Counted from the stretch's first letter, positions 1-8,460 are shown. The stretch is DNA of 16,206 nt from Bryobacterales bacterium (GCA_016789785.1 JAEUQE010000214.1:1-16206); one strand, 5' to 3'. Notes: a model not told the origin generated them from the sequence alone. Made by a program: numbers and translations.

Positions 1-1
1 G

Positions 2-151
2 GAAGGCACCGAGATGGTGATGCCCGGTGACAACGTGAATCTGACGGTGGAACTGATCACGCCGGTGGCCATGGACAAGGGGTTGCGCTTCGCAATTCGT
101 GAAGGTGGCCGCACGGTGGGCGCAGGCACGGTGACGGAGATCCTCGAGTAG
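2..151 (+). CDS. tuf: Elongation factor Tu, C-terminal end (partial)
   Basis: The last 49 codons of EF-Tu, cut by the window edge; the frame is open from base 2 to the TAG at 149-151. EF-Tu is the GTPase that brings aminoacyl-tRNA to the ribosomal A site. What is visible is the end of beta-barrel domain 3: the MVMPGDN motif, then the highly conserved [16 protein letters not shown] segment just before the C terminus, ending TVTEILE. The GTPase domain lies outside the window. A tuf gene directly before rpsJ is the usual str-S10 junction, so rpsL, rpsG and fusA would be expected further upstream (inference). The gap to rpsJ is 49 bases. Confidence 0.97.
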   Translation, partial: EGTEMVMPGDNVNLTVELITPVAMDKGLRFAIREGGRTVGAGTVTEILE

Positions 152-200
152 GATCCCACCACCTCGGACAAGCCTTGAAGTGGAAAACGAGTAAGAACCA

Positions 201-527
<327 letters not shown>

Positions 528-539
528 GACGGCGGCAGC

Positions 540-595
540 AGCGGGGGGCAGAGGCTCCAGCCGAAACCCTCGCTAGCCGTTCCTCCTTGGGGGAA
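540..595 (+). promoter_or_regulatory. Possible structured leader before rplC, covering its ribosome binding site
   Basis: The 70-base rpsJ-rplC gap holds two inverted repeats. Bases 540-547 (AGCGGGGG) can pair with 567-574 (CCCTCGCT) over 8 bp with one G-T wobble. Bases 580-586 (TTCCTCC) can pair with 589-595 (GGGGGAA), realistically 6 bp with a 4-base loop. The second stem contains the only Shine-Dalgarno candidate for rplC (GGGGG at 589-593, four bases before the ATG). The CCTCC arm resembles the anti-Shine-Dalgarno end of 16S rRNA. No T-run follows either stem, so neither looks like a terminator. The pairing was found by eye; a role in controlling rplC translation is inference. Confidence 0.4.
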
Positions 596-597
596 TT

Positions 598-1233
598 ATG
601 GGCCCAGGAATTCTAGGTAAGAAGATCGGTATGACGCAAGTGTTCCGCGCCGACGGGCAAGTGGTGCCCGTGACGCTGGTCAAGGCGGGACCCTGCGTCG
701 TGGTGCAGCGCAAGACCGCCACCTCCGACGGTTACAACGCGATCCAGCTTGGGTTGCTCGAATTCGCCAAAGCGTCCCGGACGAACAGGCCGGCCGCCGG
801 TCATTTGAAGAAGGCCAGCGCGGAGGGCGTGAAGTTTCTGAAGGAACTGCGCCTGTTGCCTGGTGACGGTGATCCGAAGGTGGGCGACAAGGTCCTGGTG
901 GATCAGTTCAAGCCGAAAGAAATGGTGGATGTGACGGGCGTGAGCAAGGGGCGCGGTTACGCGAGCCTGGTGAAGCGCCATCACTTCCGTGGCGGCCCGG
1001 CATCGCATGGATCGATGTTTCACCGTGCGCCCGGCTCCATCGGCGCATCGAGCTTTCCGTCGCGCGTGTTTCCCGGCATGCGCATGGCTGGCCACATGGG
1101 TGTGCAGAACGTGACCGTTCGCAACCTGGAGATCGTGAACATCGACCCCGAGGACAATGTGCTGATGGTAAAGGGCGCGATTCCGGGACCGAATGGTGGC
1201 TACGTGGTTGTGCGCCGCGCCAAGAAGGGATAA
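598..1233 (+). CDS. rplC: 50S ribosomal protein L3
   Basis: L3 is an early-assembling 50S protein whose long loop reaches towards the peptidyl transferase centre. The 211-residue product has the family landmarks: GILGKKIGMTQVF at the N terminus, VSKGRGYASLVKRHHFRGGPA at about residues 117-137, and the loop with ASHGSMFHRAPGSIG and FPGMRMAGHMG, then NVTVRNLEIV. Length is normal for the family (E. coli 209). The ATG at 598 is chosen because MGPGILGKKIGMTQVF matches the family start; its Shine-Dalgarno candidate GGGGG lies four bases upstream inside a possible hairpin. rplD follows after 6 bases. Confidence 0.98.
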   Translation: MGPGILGKKIGMTQVFRADGQVVPVTLVKAGPCVVVQRKTATSDGYNAIQLGLLEFAKASRTNRPAAGHLKKASAEGVKFLKELRLLPGDGDPKVGDKVLVDQFKPKEMVDVTGVSKGRGYASLVKRHHFRGGPASHGSMFHRAPGSIGASSFPSRVFPGMRMAGHMGVQNVTVRNLEIVNIDPEDNVLMVKGAIPGPNGGYVVVRRAKKG

Positions 1234-1239
1234 CTCGCC

Positions 1240-1863
1240 ATGCCGAAAGTAGATGTTGTCAATCTTGAGAACCAGAAGGTAGGCGAGATCGAGCTGTCCG
1301 ATCAGGTGTTCGGCGCGGCGGTCAACGAAGCCCTTCTGTATGAGTCCGTCCGGCACTACATGGCCGGGATCCGTTCGGGCACCCACAAGACGAAGGTTCG
1401 CCGCGAGGTTTCCGGATCGGGCAAGAAGCTGTGGCGGCAGAAGGGTACTGGCCGCGCGCGTATGGGATCAATCCGGTCACCTATCTGGCGGCACGGCGGC
1501 ACAGTCCACGGCCCGGTTCCACGCGATTATTCGTACCGGCTGCCAAGGAAGATGTTGTTGGGTGCTCTGCGCTCCGCGCTTTCCGCGAAGCTGCGGGACG
1601 GCGAGCTGAAGGTGGTGCAGTCGTTTGCCTTCGCTGACCATAAGACCCGCACGGTCGCCGGCACGCTGAAGAAGTTCGACAATCCGCGGACCTGCCTGCT
1701 CGTGGAAGCCGGTGAGAACAAGAACCTGGAAATGGGTTCCCGCAACATTCCGGGTGTGAAGGCTGTACTAAGCCGCGCAGTCACCACTTACGACCTGCTG
1801 CGTTACAAGCAGATCCTGCTTTCCGAAGCTGCGGCGAAGAAACTGTCGGAGGGCCTTGCCTAA
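1240..1863 (+). CDS. rplD: 50S ribosomal protein L4
   Basis: L4 binds 23S rRNA; its extended loop lines the nascent peptide exit tunnel together with L22. In E. coli L4 also represses the S10 operon. The 207-residue product shows the loop at about residues 50-100 (KVSG-like RREVSGSGKKLWRQKGTGRA, then RHGGTVHGPVPRDYSY), followed by the LPRKM helix, the globular domain and LLVEAGENKNL. Length is normal (E. coli 201). Its TAA stop shares one base with the next start codon (TAATG), which suggests translational coupling to rplW. Confidence 0.98.
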   Translation: MPKVDVVNLENQKVGEIELSDQVFGAAVNEALLYESVRHYMAGIRSGTHKTKVRREVSGSGKKLWRQKGTGRARMGSIRSPIWRHGGTVHGPVPRDYSYRLPRKMLLGALRSALSAKLRDGELKVVQSFAFADHKTRTVAGTLKKFDNPRTCLLVEAGENKNLEMGSRNIPGVKAVLSRAVTTYDLLRYKQILLSEAAAKKLSEGLA

Positions 1864-2153
1864 TGGTGACCCAATTCCAAATCATCAAACGGCCCATCGT
1901 TACCGAAAAAGGCGTTGGTAAGAAGGAGGGCGAGAACACGCTCTGCTTCGAAGTGCACCCTGAAGCCAACAAGGTGATGATCAAGCACGCCGTGGAGAAG
2001 CTCTTCAAGGTGAAAGTGGATCAAGTCCGCACCGCGACTTTCGAAGGAAAGCTTCGCCGCCGTGGCCGCTATGCTGGTTACCGCCCGGACTGGAAGAAAG
2101 CCTATGTTCGTCTGAAGCCGGGACAGAAAGTTCCGGAGTACGCGGAGTTATAA
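1863..2153 (+). CDS. rplW: 50S ribosomal protein L23
   Basis: L23 sits at the exit of the peptide tunnel, where trigger factor and the signal recognition particle dock. The 96-residue product has the family pattern: IIKRPIVTEKG at the start, the FEVHPEANKVMIKHAVEKLFKVKV core, and RRRGRYAGYRPDWKKAYVRLKPG towards the end. The ATG overlaps the rplD stop by one base (TAATG); the product aligns with the family from its start, so this start is firm. rplB follows after 3 bases. Confidence 0.98.
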   Translation: MVTQFQIIKRPIVTEKGVGKKEGENTLCFEVHPEANKVMIKHAVEKLFKVKVDQVRTATFEGKLRRRGRYAGYRPDWKKAYVRLKPGQKVPEYAEL

Positions 2154-2156
2154 GAG

Positions 2157-2978
2157 ATGGCGATCAAAACTTACCGTCCCACCACGCCCACACGCCGCTT
2201 CCAGACGTCGATCGTCCGCGATCATCTGTCCAAGCAGGAGCCGGAGAAGTCACTGACAGCCGGCAAGAGCCGCAGCGGTGGCCGCAACAATCTGGGCCAG
2301 CTCTCCAGCCGTTTCCGCGGCGGCGGGGCCAAGCGTTCCTACCGCATCATCGATTTCAAGCGCGACAAGGCCGGCATTCCCGCCAAGGTCGCATCCATCG
2401 AATACGATCCCAACCGTTCGGCCAACATCGCCCTTCTGCACTACGTGGATGGCGAGAAGCGCTACATCCTGGCGCCTGTCGGATTGGAAGTGGGGCGGAC
2501 GGTGGTTTCGGGCCCCACCGCGGACATCCTGATCGGCAACGCCTTGCCGATCAAGAACATCCCCGCCGGTACCACGATCCACAACATTGAGCTGAAGCCC
2601 GGCAAAGGCGGCCAGATGGTTCGTACCGCGGGCGGAGCCGCACAGTTGGTTTCCAAGGAAGGCGACTACGCGCTGGTGAAGTTGCCCTCGGGTGAAGTTC
2701 GCAAGGTGCATGTGCTTTGCATGGCCACCATCGGCCAGGTGGGCAATCTCGATCACGAGAACGTGGCGCTGGGCAAGGCCGGGCGCACACGTTATCTCGG
2801 ACGCAAGCCGCACAACCGCGGTGTCTCGATGAACCCGGTCGACCATCCGCACGGTGGCGGCGAGGGCCGCACTTCGGGCGGCCGGCATCCGGTCACGCCG
2901 TGGGGGCAGCCGACCCGCGGATTCAAGACCCGCAACAACAAGCGTACTGCCAGCATGATTGTCACGAGGAGAAAGTAA
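2157..2978 (+). CDS. rplB: 50S ribosomal protein L2
   Basis: L2 is a large conserved 50S protein needed for subunit association, tRNA binding and peptidyl transferase activity. The 273-residue product is the same length as E. coli L2 and colinear with it: [14 protein letters not shown], the [22 protein letters not shown] segment, an RNA-binding OB fold, an SH3-like domain, and the C-terminal [13 protein letters not shown] motif with Asp229, His230 and His232; the second histidine pair region is the one implicated in function in E. coli. It ends in the basic [12 protein letters not shown] and TRRK tail. Start MAIK is the usual one. rpsS follows after 3 bases. Confidence 0.99.
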   Translation: MAIKTYRPTTPTRRFQTSIVRDHLSKQEPEKSLTAGKSRSGGRNNLGQLSSRFRGGGAKRSYRIIDFKRDKAGIPAKVASIEYDPNRSANIALLHYVDGEKRYILAPVGLEVGRTVVSGPTADILIGNALPIKNIPAGTTIHNIELKPGKGGQMVRTAGGAAQLVSKEGDYALVKLPSGEVRKVHVLCMATIGQVGNLDHENVALGKAGRTRYLGRKPHNRGVSMNPVDHPHGGGEGRTSGGRHPVTPWGQPTRGFKTRNNKRTASMIVTRRK

Positions 2979-2981
2979 GGC

Positions 2982-3257
2982 ATGGGGCGTTCACTTAAGA
3001 AGGGACCCTTTACTGACGAGCACCTTCTCGTCAAGGTCGGCAAGCTGAATGCCGCCAACGAGAAGAAAGTGGTTCGTACCTGGTCGCGGCGGTCCACCAT
3101 CATCCCCGACTTTATTGGCCACACCCTGGCGGTACACAACGGCAAGAAGTTCATTCCGGTTTATGTCACCGAGAACATGGTGGGCCACAAGCTCGGTGAG
3201 TTTTCGCCGACGCGGACCTTCAAGGGTCACGCGGCGAAAGCGGATAAGTCGAAGTAA
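2982..3257 (+). CDS. rpsS: 30S ribosomal protein S19
   Basis: S19 lies in the 30S head with S13 and contacts the A-site region and the 50S subunit through bridge B1a. The 91-residue product (E. coli 92) has [15 protein letters not shown] at the start, [49 protein letters not shown] core in family order, and TRTFKGHA near the end, followed by a short lysine-rich tail. The start is the conserved MGRSLKKGP. It sits between rplB and rplV as usual, with 18 bases before rplV. Confidence 0.98.
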   Translation: MGRSLKKGPFTDEHLLVKVGKLNAANEKKVVRTWSRRSTIIPDFIGHTLAVHNGKKFIPVYVTENMVGHKLGEFSPTRTFKGHAAKADKSK

Positions 3258-3275
3258 TTACGGGAGCGCTTTGTC

Positions 3276-3659
3276 ATGTTAGCGAAAGCGGAAGCCAGAT
3301 ACGTCAGGATCTCAGCGCAAAAAGCGCGCCTCGTGGTGGATTTGATTCGTGGCCGCAAGGCCGGTGATGCGATCAACATTCTGCGCACGACCAACAAGAA
3401 GATCGCTCCGTCCGTTGAGAAGGTGCTGAACTCGGCCATTGCCAATGCCGAGCAGACCGCGGAGCGCAAGTCGCTCGACTTCGATGTCGACAAGCTGATT
3501 GTGACCGAGGCCTACGTCAACGAGGGGCCGCGCATGAAGCGCATCCGCCCGGCTCCGATGGGCCGCGCCTACCGCTATCAACGGCGCATCGCGCACATTG
3601 TGGTCAAGGTGGGAGAGAAGAATAGTCCGGTGGCCGCGAAAGAAGAAGAGGCAAGCTAG
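3276..3659 (+). CDS. rplV: 50S ribosomal protein L22
   Basis: L22 binds several 23S rRNA domains, and its long beta hairpin lines the exit tunnel at the macrolide-resistance constriction. In the 127-residue product the globular part holds RYVRISAQKARLVVDLIRG at residues 9-26 and VLNSAIANAE at 50-59. The hairpin is at about 80-110 (NEGPRMKRIRPAPMGRAYR). A short acidic tail (KEEEAS) makes it longer than E. coli L22 (110). The start MLAKAEARYVRIS fits the family; a GGGAG lies about 10 bases upstream. rpsC follows after 3 bases. Confidence 0.98.
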   Translation: MLAKAEARYVRISAQKARLVVDLIRGRKAGDAINILRTTNKKIAPSVEKVLNSAIANAEQTAERKSLDFDVDKLIVTEAYVNEGPRMKRIRPAPMGRAYRYQRRIAHIVVKVGEKNSPVAAKEEEAS

Positions 3660-3662
3660 AGC

Positions 3663-4580
3663 ATGGGTCAGAAAGTCCATCCCTACGGATTCCGAGTCGG
3701 CGTAACCAAAACCTGGCGCTCGCGCTGGTTTGCCAAACAGGATTACGCCAAGCTGCTCAAGGAAGATCTCGATCTGAAGGAAGCCTTGCGCGACCGGCTG
3801 AAGGCCGCCGGCATTTCGTCGATCGAAGTCGACCGGCCCGGCAACAAGCTTCGCATCACGATTCGCACTTCGCGTCCTGGCATCATCATCGGACGCAAGG
3901 GCGCTGAAATCGAAAAGCTGAAGCAGGATCTTGCCAAAAAGACCAAGCGCGAAGTCTTTATCGACATTCAGGAAGTTCACAAGCCGGATGCCGACGCGCA
4001 GTTGATCTCGGAATCGATCGCGCTGCAGCTTGAAAAGCGCGTGGCGTTCCGCCGGGCGATGCGTAAGTCCGTGGAAGCGGCGCTTCGCTATGGCTGCAAG
4101 GGTATCAAGGTTCGCGTATCGGGCCGCTTGAACGGCGCGGAAATCGCCCGTAGCGAGTGGTATCTCCAGGGTCAGTTGCCGCTGCATACACTGCGTGCGG
4201 ATATCGATTACGGATTCGCCGAGGCGCGCACCACCTATGGAGTGATCGGGATCAAGACCTGGGTGTACAAGGGTGAGATTCTCGATGGCCAGGTCCGCCG
4301 TGGCGCGGTGACGCGCAATGAGCCCGAGCCGCGCCGTCAGCCGCGCGGTGACCGCGGTCCTCGCCGCGATAACCGTGGCGATCACCGTGGGGATCGTGGA
4401 GACCGGGGCGATAGAGGCGATCGTGGGCCCCGGCCGCAGCCTGCCGCCGAGCATGTGCCCGTGCAGGCTCAGCCTGCCGAGCATCCCGAAGCGAAGGGAC
4501 CGGCGCCCCTGGTTCCACCCATCGCCAATCCAGTGCCCCCGGCCTGGAAGCAGGAAAACAAAGAAGGCGAAAACAAGTAA
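3663..4580 (+). CDS. rpsC: 30S ribosomal protein S3 with long RGD-repeat C-terminal tail
   Basis: S3 is in the 30S head at the mRNA entry tunnel and helps unwind mRNA. Residues 1-218 are ordinary: [13 protein letters not shown], a type II KH domain with the GRKG loop at 77-80, FRRAMRK at 129-135 (matching the E. coli helicase arginines), and the C-terminal domain ending near [12 protein letters not shown]. Residues 219-305 are an extra tail absent from E. coli S3 (233 residues): first Arg/Gly/Asp repeats (several RGD units at about 228-254), then a proline/alanine stretch (255-294), then a charged end. The tail continues in frame with normal codons and is not a frameshift. Its role is unknown. 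Confidence 0.97.
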   Translation: MGQKVHPYGFRVGVTKTWRSRWFAKQDYAKLLKEDLDLKEALRDRLKAAGISSIEVDRPGNKLRITIRTSRPGIIIGRKGAEIEKLKQDLAKKTKREVFIDIQEVHKPDADAQLISESIALQLEKRVAFRRAMRKSVEAALRYGCKGIKVRVSGRLNGAEIARSEWYLQGQLPLHTLRADIDYGFAEARTTYGVIGIKTWVYKGEILDGQVRRGAVTRNEPEPRRQPRGDRGPRRDNRGDHRGDRGDRGDRGDRGPRPQPAAEHVPVQAQPAEHPEAKGPAPLVPPIANPVPPAWKQENKEGENK

Positions 4581-4612
4581 GCCGCTAAGGGAGAGAAGGA
4601 GATTCAAACGCC

Positions 4613-5026
4613 ATGTTGATGCCAAAAAAAGTCAAGTTCCGCAAGCAGCAGCGCGGGCGTATGACCGGGAAGGCCTGGCGGGGCTCGAAGTTGTCCTTTG
4701 GCGACTACGGTTTGAAGGCGCTGGAATGTGGCTGGGTGACGGACCGCGAAATTGAAGCCGCCCGTATCGCCATGACCCGCTACATCAAGCGCGGTGGAAA
4801 GATCTGGATCCGGGTGTTCCCGGACAAGCCGATCACGAAGAAGCCCGCCGAAACCCGTATGGGTAAGGGAAAAGGTGCTCCGGAGCAGTGGGTGGTGGTG
4901 ATCCGTCCGGGCAAAGTGCTCTTCGAAATGGAAGGTGTTGGCAAGGAGACCGCCACTGAGGCGATGCGTCTGGCGGCTCAGAAGTTGTCCATCAACTGCA
5001 AGCTGGTCATGCGTGAGCAGGTGTAA
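4613..5026 (+). CDS. rplP: 50S ribosomal protein L16
   Basis: L16 organises the A-site tRNA elbow and the central protuberance base of the 50S subunit. The 137-residue product (E. coli 136) shows FRKQQRGRM near the start, the [25 protein letters not shown] segment in family order, [11 protein letters not shown], and [14 protein letters not shown] with Arg82 at the place of the hydroxylated Arg81 of E. coli, then PGKVLFEM. Two ATGs lie at 4613 and 4619; the first is preferred because the family begins MLxPK, and AAGGAG lies 11 bases before it. Confidence 0.98.
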   Translation: MLMPKKVKFRKQQRGRMTGKAWRGSKLSFGDYGLKALECGWVTDREIEAARIAMTRYIKRGGKIWIRVFPDKPITKKPAETRMGKGKGAPEQWVVVIRPGKVLFEMEGVGKETATEAMRLAAQKLSINCKLVMREQV

Positions 5027-5044
5027 CCGCGAGGCAAGAGAACC

Positions 5045-5257
5045 ATGACGATCGATAAGATTCGTGACACAGATACGAAAGAGTTGCAGGGCCAGCAGAA
5101 GGACATGCAGGACCAGATGTTCCGGCTGCGGTTCCAAATGTCGATGGGCCAGATGGACGGCATGAAGAAGTATCAGGAATTGCGAAAGGACCGGGCCCGG
5201 ATCCTGACAGTTCTGCGGCAACGCGAACTGGAAGCTCAGAAAGGGGCTCAGAAGTAA
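5045..5257 (+). CDS. rpmC: 50S ribosomal protein L29
   Basis: L29 is a small two-helix protein near the tunnel exit beside L23. The 70-residue product is all-helical in appearance: helix one covers about residues 9-33 (TDTKELQGQQKDMQDQMFRLRF) and helix two about 42-66 (YQELRKDRARILTVLRQRE), the typical RKDRARILTVLRQRE signature. Its middle is unusually rich in Met and Gln (Met at 21, 25, 32, 34, 37, 40). Length and position between rplP and rpsQ support the call. rpsQ starts 3 bases later. Confidence 0.96.
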   Translation: MTIDKIRDTDTKELQGQQKDMQDQMFRLRFQMSMGQMDGMKKYQELRKDRARILTVLRQRELEAQKGAQK

Positions 5258-5260
5258 GTC

Positions 5261-5545
5261 ATGGCCGAACAGCAAAAGCCCAACAAGCAGGAAAAGATCG
5301 GCGAAGTGGTCTCGACGAAGATGGCCAAGACCATCGTCGTCGTCGTGGAGCGGCGTGTGTCGCACCCCAAGTATCAGCGCATCATCCGGCTGCGCAAGAA
5401 GTTCTATGCGCACGATGAGCAGGGCCAGGCCAAGACCGGCGATGTGGTCCGCATTGAGGAAATGCGCCCGCTGAGCAAGTTGAAGCGCTGGAATCTCGTG
5501 GAAGTGGTTCGCAAGGCCGTCCAAGTCGGCGAAGCGGCAGTCTGA
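5261..5545 (+). CDS. rpsQ: 30S ribosomal protein S17
   Basis: S17 is a primary 16S rRNA binder in the 5' domain with an OB fold. The 94-residue product has the family core: [28 protein letters not shown], then [27 protein letters not shown] and LVEVVRKA. About 10 hydrophilic residues ([10 protein letters not shown]) precede the core, so the N terminus is slightly longer than in E. coli (84). The ATG at 5261 directly follows the rpmC stop by 3 bases. Confidence 0.97.
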   Translation: MAEQQKPNKQEKIGEVVSTKMAKTIVVVVERRVSHPKYQRIIRLRKKFYAHDEQGQAKTGDVVRIEEMRPLSKLKRWNLVEVVRKAVQVGEAAV

Positions 5546-5552
5546 TTGGATT

Positions 5553-5558
5553 AGGAGG
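5553..5558 (+). promoter_or_regulatory. Strong Shine-Dalgarno site of rplN
   Basis: A full AGGAGG lies 11 bases before the rplN ATG. It is one of only two complete consensus ribosome binding sites noticed in the window, the other being before rpsD. It sits in the 24-base gap that separates the S10 and spc blocks, so it gives rplN its own efficient initiation. Confidence 0.7.
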
Positions 5559-5569
5559 CGGAGAAACCC

Positions 5570-5938
5570 ATGATCGGGATGAGAACAATCCTCGAGGTAG
5601 CCGATAATAGCGGCGCCCGCAAGTTGAGTTGTATCCTGCCTCGCGGCGGTGACAAAGGTCTTCGCTGCGGATTGGGCGACGTGGTGACTGCGGCCGTGAA
5701 GGAAGCTGCCCCGGATTCGAACGTCAAGAAGGGTAAGGTCGTGCGGTGCGTGATTGTCCGCATGCGCAAGGAGAGCCGCCGTAAGGACGGGACTTACATT
5801 CGCTTCGATTCAAACGCCGCGGTGTTGGTGAACGAACTTGGTGAGCCGGTGGGAACGCGCGTGTTCGGGCCGGTTGCCCGTGAGCTGCGCGACAAGAGAT
5901 TTATGAAAATCGTTTCGCTTGCGCCGGAGGTGATCTAA
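5570..5938 (+). CDS. rplN: 50S ribosomal protein L14
   Basis: L14 binds 23S rRNA near the intersubunit face and forms bridges to the 30S subunit. The 122-residue product is nearly the E. coli length (123): [22 protein letters not shown] at the start, [45 protein letters not shown] and [12 protein letters not shown] at the end. It opens the spc block after a strong AGGAGG site, with the next gene one base after its stop. Confidence 0.98.
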   Translation: MIGMRTILEVADNSGARKLSCILPRGGDKGLRCGLGDVVTAAVKEAAPDSNVKKGKVVRCVIVRMRKESRRKDGTYIRFDSNAAVLVNELGEPVGTRVFGPVARELRDKRFMKIVSLAPEVI

Positions 5939-5939
5939 C

Positions 5940-6305
5940 ATGCCACGCGCCAAGAAACCCGAGCCACCCGCTCGGATCCGAATTCGTAAGAACGACATGG
6001 TGAAGGTGATCGCGGGCCGCGACAAAGGGAAGTCGGGCCGCGTTCTCGAAGTGAACCGCGACACCGGCCGCATCCTGGTGGAAGGCATCGCGCTGATCAA
6101 GCGCCACACCAAGGCGAACCCTGCGCGGCAGATCAAGGGCGGAATCGCCGAGCGTGAGTCCTCGATCCACGTTTCCAACGTGATGATCCTCACCTCTGGT
6201 GGCGTTCCCTCGCGCATCGGCTTCAAAGTGGACACCGTCGGCGGCAAGACCCGCCGCGTCCGGATCGCGCGCAAGAACGGCGAGACGCTCGACAGGAAGG
6301 GCTAA
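5940..6305 (+). CDS. rplX: 50S ribosomal protein L24
   Basis: L24 is a primary assembly initiator of the 50S subunit and later sits near the tunnel exit. The 121-residue product carries the KOW motif at about residues 18-45 (KVIAGRDKGKSGRVLEV) followed by IKRHTKANPARQIKGGIAERE and IHVSNVMI, as in the family. About 16 basic/proline residues (PRAKKPEPPARIRIRK) come before the KOW part; an internal Met20 exists but would remove conserved sequence (RIRIRKND), so the ATG at 5940 is kept. Only one base separates it from rplN. Confidence 0.97.
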   Translation: MPRAKKPEPPARIRIRKNDMVKVIAGRDKGKSGRVLEVNRDTGRILVEGIALIKRHTKANPARQIKGGIAERESSIHVSNVMILTSGGVPSRIGFKVDTVGGKTRRVRIARKNGETLDRKG

Positions 6306-6311
6306 GGAAGT

Positions 6312-6854
6312 ATGAAGGCGAGGCTGAAAGAGCACTATCGAAAGAGCGTCGTTCCGGCGCTCACCAAGGAATTCGGGTACAGTAACCCGATGGCCGTGCC
6401 GAAAGTCGAGAAGGTGTCCCTGAACATTGGTCTCGGCGAAGCGACCCAGAATCCGAAGTTGATGGATGGCGCGGTCGCGGAGTTGCAGGCCATCGCCGGG
6501 CAGCGCCCGATCATCACCAAGGCCACCAAGTCCATCGCCGCATTCAAGCTGCGGGAGGGCATGGCGATCGGCTGCACCGTGACACTGCGCGGTGACCGGA
6601 TGTTCGAGTTTCTGGACCGCCTGTTCAATGTCGCTCTTCCCCGTGTTCGCGACTTCCGGGGCGTGTCGAGCAAGAGCTTTGATGGCCGTGGCAATTACAC
6701 GCTCGGTCTGAAAGATCAGTTGATCTTCCCTGAGATTGACTACAACAAAGTGGAAAAGACCAAGGGAATGAATATCTGCATCACCACCACTGCGAAGACC
6801 GATGCGGAAGCGCTGGCTTTGTTGAAGAATTTGGGAATGCCGTTCCGGCAATAA
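6312..6854 (+). CDS. rplE: 50S ribosomal protein L5
   Basis: L5 binds 5S rRNA in the central protuberance and touches P-site tRNA. The 180-residue product (E. coli 179) starts [44 protein letters not shown] in family order, followed by [21 protein letters not shown], the [17 protein letters not shown] segment, [38 protein letters not shown] and the [19 protein letters not shown] end. rplX ends six bases upstream; rpsN begins 15 bases downstream. Confidence 0.98.
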   Translation: MKARLKEHYRKSVVPALTKEFGYSNPMAVPKVEKVSLNIGLGEATQNPKLMDGAVAELQAIAGQRPIITKATKSIAAFKLREGMAIGCTVTLRGDRMFEFLDRLFNVALPRVRDFRGVSSKSFDGRGNYTLGLKDQLIFPEIDYNKVEKTKGMNICITTTAKTDAEALALLKNLGMPFRQ

Positions 6855-6869
6855 GAGGAAAGACATCGA

Positions 6870-7094
6870 ATGGCCACATACGCCAAGATTGCAAAGGACG
6901 AAAAGCTGCGGAAGAAGATTGCCGAAGCGAAGGCCTCCGGACGGAAAGTCAAATTCGCCTGCCGGCTGCGGAACCGTTGTTTCCGTTGCGGACGGCCGCG
7001 CGGCTACATTGGCAAGTTCAACCTGTGCCGGATCTGTTTCCGGCAACTGGCACTGGCGGGCGAGATTCCCGGCGTGACCAAATCGAGCTGGTAG
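6870..7094 (+). CDS. rpsN: 30S ribosomal protein S14, zinc-binding type with longer N terminus
   Basis: S14 is part of the 30S head with S3 and S10. The 74-residue product has the zinc-type core: Cys37-x2-Cys40 and Cys53-x2-Cys56, in [21 protein letters not shown] and [18 protein letters not shown]. The short type Z form is usually about 61 residues, and the zinc-free form about 90-100. Here an extra lysine-rich segment (residues 1-29, [18 protein letters not shown]) looks more like the helix of longer forms. An additional Cys31 is present. The ATG at 6870 is the only upstream start that keeps this segment, and the spacing to rplE (15 bases) is normal. Confidence 0.95.
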   Translation: MATYAKIAKDEKLRKKIAEAKASGRKVKFACRLRNRCFRCGRPRGYIGKFNLCRICFRQLALAGEIPGVTKSSW

Positions 7095-7113
7095 GAGCGG
7101 AGGGAATACTCAG

Positions 7114-7512
7114 GTGATCACAACCGACCCAATTGCCGACATGCTGACCCGCATCCGGAACGCGATGCAGATGCGTCATGCCAAGGTCGACGTACCCGCA
7201 TCCAAGCTCAAGGCGGACATCGCCCGGATCCTGAAGGAAGAAGGATATATCCTCAACTTCAAGATCGCGGATGAAGGAACGAAGAAGACCATCAAGATTT
7301 ATCTCAAGTACACGACTGCCAACCAGCCGGTGATCTCCAAGATCGAGCGAGTGTCCCGTCCGGGTTGCCGCGTGTATGTGGGCTCAGGTTCAATTCCCAA
7401 GGTATTGGGCGGGCTCGGTATCAACATCCTGACCACCCCGAAAGGCGTGATGACCGGTAAGACGGCGCGCAGGGAAGGCGTGGGCGGCGAGTTGCTCTGC
7501 CGGGTCTGGTAG
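7114..7512 (+). CDS. rpsH: 30S ribosomal protein S8
   Basis: S8 binds helix 21 of 16S rRNA and, in E. coli, represses the spc operon. The 132-residue product has [30 protein letters not shown] at the start and the C-terminal family signature [37 protein letters not shown] ending. The start is GTG at 7114, chosen because [17 protein letters not shown] matches the family N terminus; GGAGGG at 7099-7104 gives about 10 bases of spacing. It is one of two non-ATG starts in the window. Confidence 0.97.
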   Translation: MITTDPIADMLTRIRNAMQMRHAKVDVPASKLKADIARILKEEGYILNFKIADEGTKKTIKIYLKYTTANQPVISKIERVSRPGCRVYVGSGSIPKVLGGLGINILTTPKGVMTGKTARREGVGGELLCRVW

Positions 7513-7536
7513 CGAGGAAAGGCTCTCAAAAGTCTC

Positions 7537-8079
7537 ATGTCAAGAGTAGGTAAAAAGCCAATTCCAGTCCCTGCCGGAGTGAAGATTGCCATCGGCGATA
7601 CGCTGGACGTTCAGGGCCCGAAGGGCAAGCTGACCGTTCCGATCCCGGAGGGTATTTCGATCGAGCAGGTGGACGGCCGTCTGGAAGTGAAGCGCGCGAG
7701 CGATCAGTTCGCGGCACTGCACGGACTGACGCGGGCTCTGGCTGCCAACGCAGTCACGGGAGTGTCGGCTGGTTTCGTCAGGGAACTGGAAATCGTCGGC
7801 ATCGGATATCGCGCGGATGTGAAAGGGCACTTCGTTTCCTTCAGCCTCGGATACTCGCACCCGATCGAGTTCGTGCTTCCCTCCGGAGTGGAGTGCAAAA
7901 TCGAAAAGCAGACCGCGATTACGCTGTCCGGTTTCGATCGCCAGTTGTTAGGGCAGGTGGCGGCGAACATGCGCGCGCTCCGCCCGCCGGATCCCTACAA
8001 GAACAAGGGCGTCCGCTACAAGGGCGAGAAGCTGAAGAAGAAGGTCGGCAAGGCTGGCGCGGCCGGTAAGGGTAAGTAA
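7537..8079 (+). CDS. rplF: 50S ribosomal protein L6
   Basis: L6 sits near the sarcin-ricin loop and the GTPase-associated centre. The 180-residue product (E. coli 177) begins [17 protein letters not shown], has two related alpha/beta domains, and contains [28 protein letters not shown], and the signature [31 protein letters not shown] before a lysine/glycine/alanine tail. The ribosome binding site is weak: a purine stretch GAGGAAAGG lies about 15 bases before the start. Confidence 0.98.
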   Translation: MSRVGKKPIPVPAGVKIAIGDTLDVQGPKGKLTVPIPEGISIEQVDGRLEVKRASDQFAALHGLTRALAANAVTGVSAGFVRELEIVGIGYRADVKGHFVSFSLGYSHPIEFVLPSGVECKIEKQTAITLSGFDRQLLGQVAANMRALRPPDPYKNKGVRYKGEKLKKKVGKAGAAGKGK

Positions 8080-8094
8080 GGAAGATTTGACGCC

Positions 8095-8457
8095 ATGAGA
8101 AAACCCGTCAATCGTGATTTAGTCCGGACCCGAATTCACACCCGCATCCGGAAGAAGATTGCAGGCACCGCCGAAAGGCCGCGGCTGGCGGTCTTCCGCA
8201 GCCTGAAGCACATCTACGCGCAGATTATCGACGACCGCCAGGGCCGCACCATCGTGTCGGCGTCGTCGGCGCAGAAGTCGTCCAGCGCCGGCGATGGCGG
8301 TAACGTCGCGGGCGCAAAGGCCATCGGCAAGCTGGTGGCTGAGCGCGCGATCGCGCAGGGTATCAAGAAGGTCGTATTTGACCGCGGTGGCTTCCTCTAT
8401 CATGGCCGCATCAAGGCCCTGGCCGACGCCGCCCGCGAAGCCGGACTGGAGTTTTAG
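8095..8457 (+). CDS. rplR: 50S ribosomal protein L18
   Basis: L18 binds 5S rRNA with L5 in the central protuberance. The 120-residue product (E. coli 117) starts with a basic arm ([22 protein letters not shown]), then [24 protein letters not shown], the [47 protein letters not shown] end, which is the family signature. It lies 15 bases after rplF, and its end carries the GGAG that serves rpsE. Confidence 0.98.
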   Translation: MRKPVNRDLVRTRIHTRIRKKIAGTAERPRLAVFRSLKHIYAQIIDDRQGRTIVSASSAQKSSSAGDGGNVAGAKAIGKLVAERAIAQGIKKVVFDRGGFLYHGRIKALADAAREAGLEF

Positions 8458-8460
8458 CGA

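Noticed and set aside
4344..4425. RGD motifs of S3 as integrin-binding sites
   Set aside because: The protein is a cytoplasmic ribosomal subunit with no secretion signal; the repeat is better read as a basic-acidic disordered tail.
3312..4625. Long open frame of 437 codons on the minus strand across rplV and rpsC
   Set aside because: It lies opposite two certain ribosomal genes and has no family resemblance; it reflects GC-rich codon bias on the other strand. Similar minus-strand frames at 5901-7046, 8119-9135 and 9570-10574 are rejected for the same reason.
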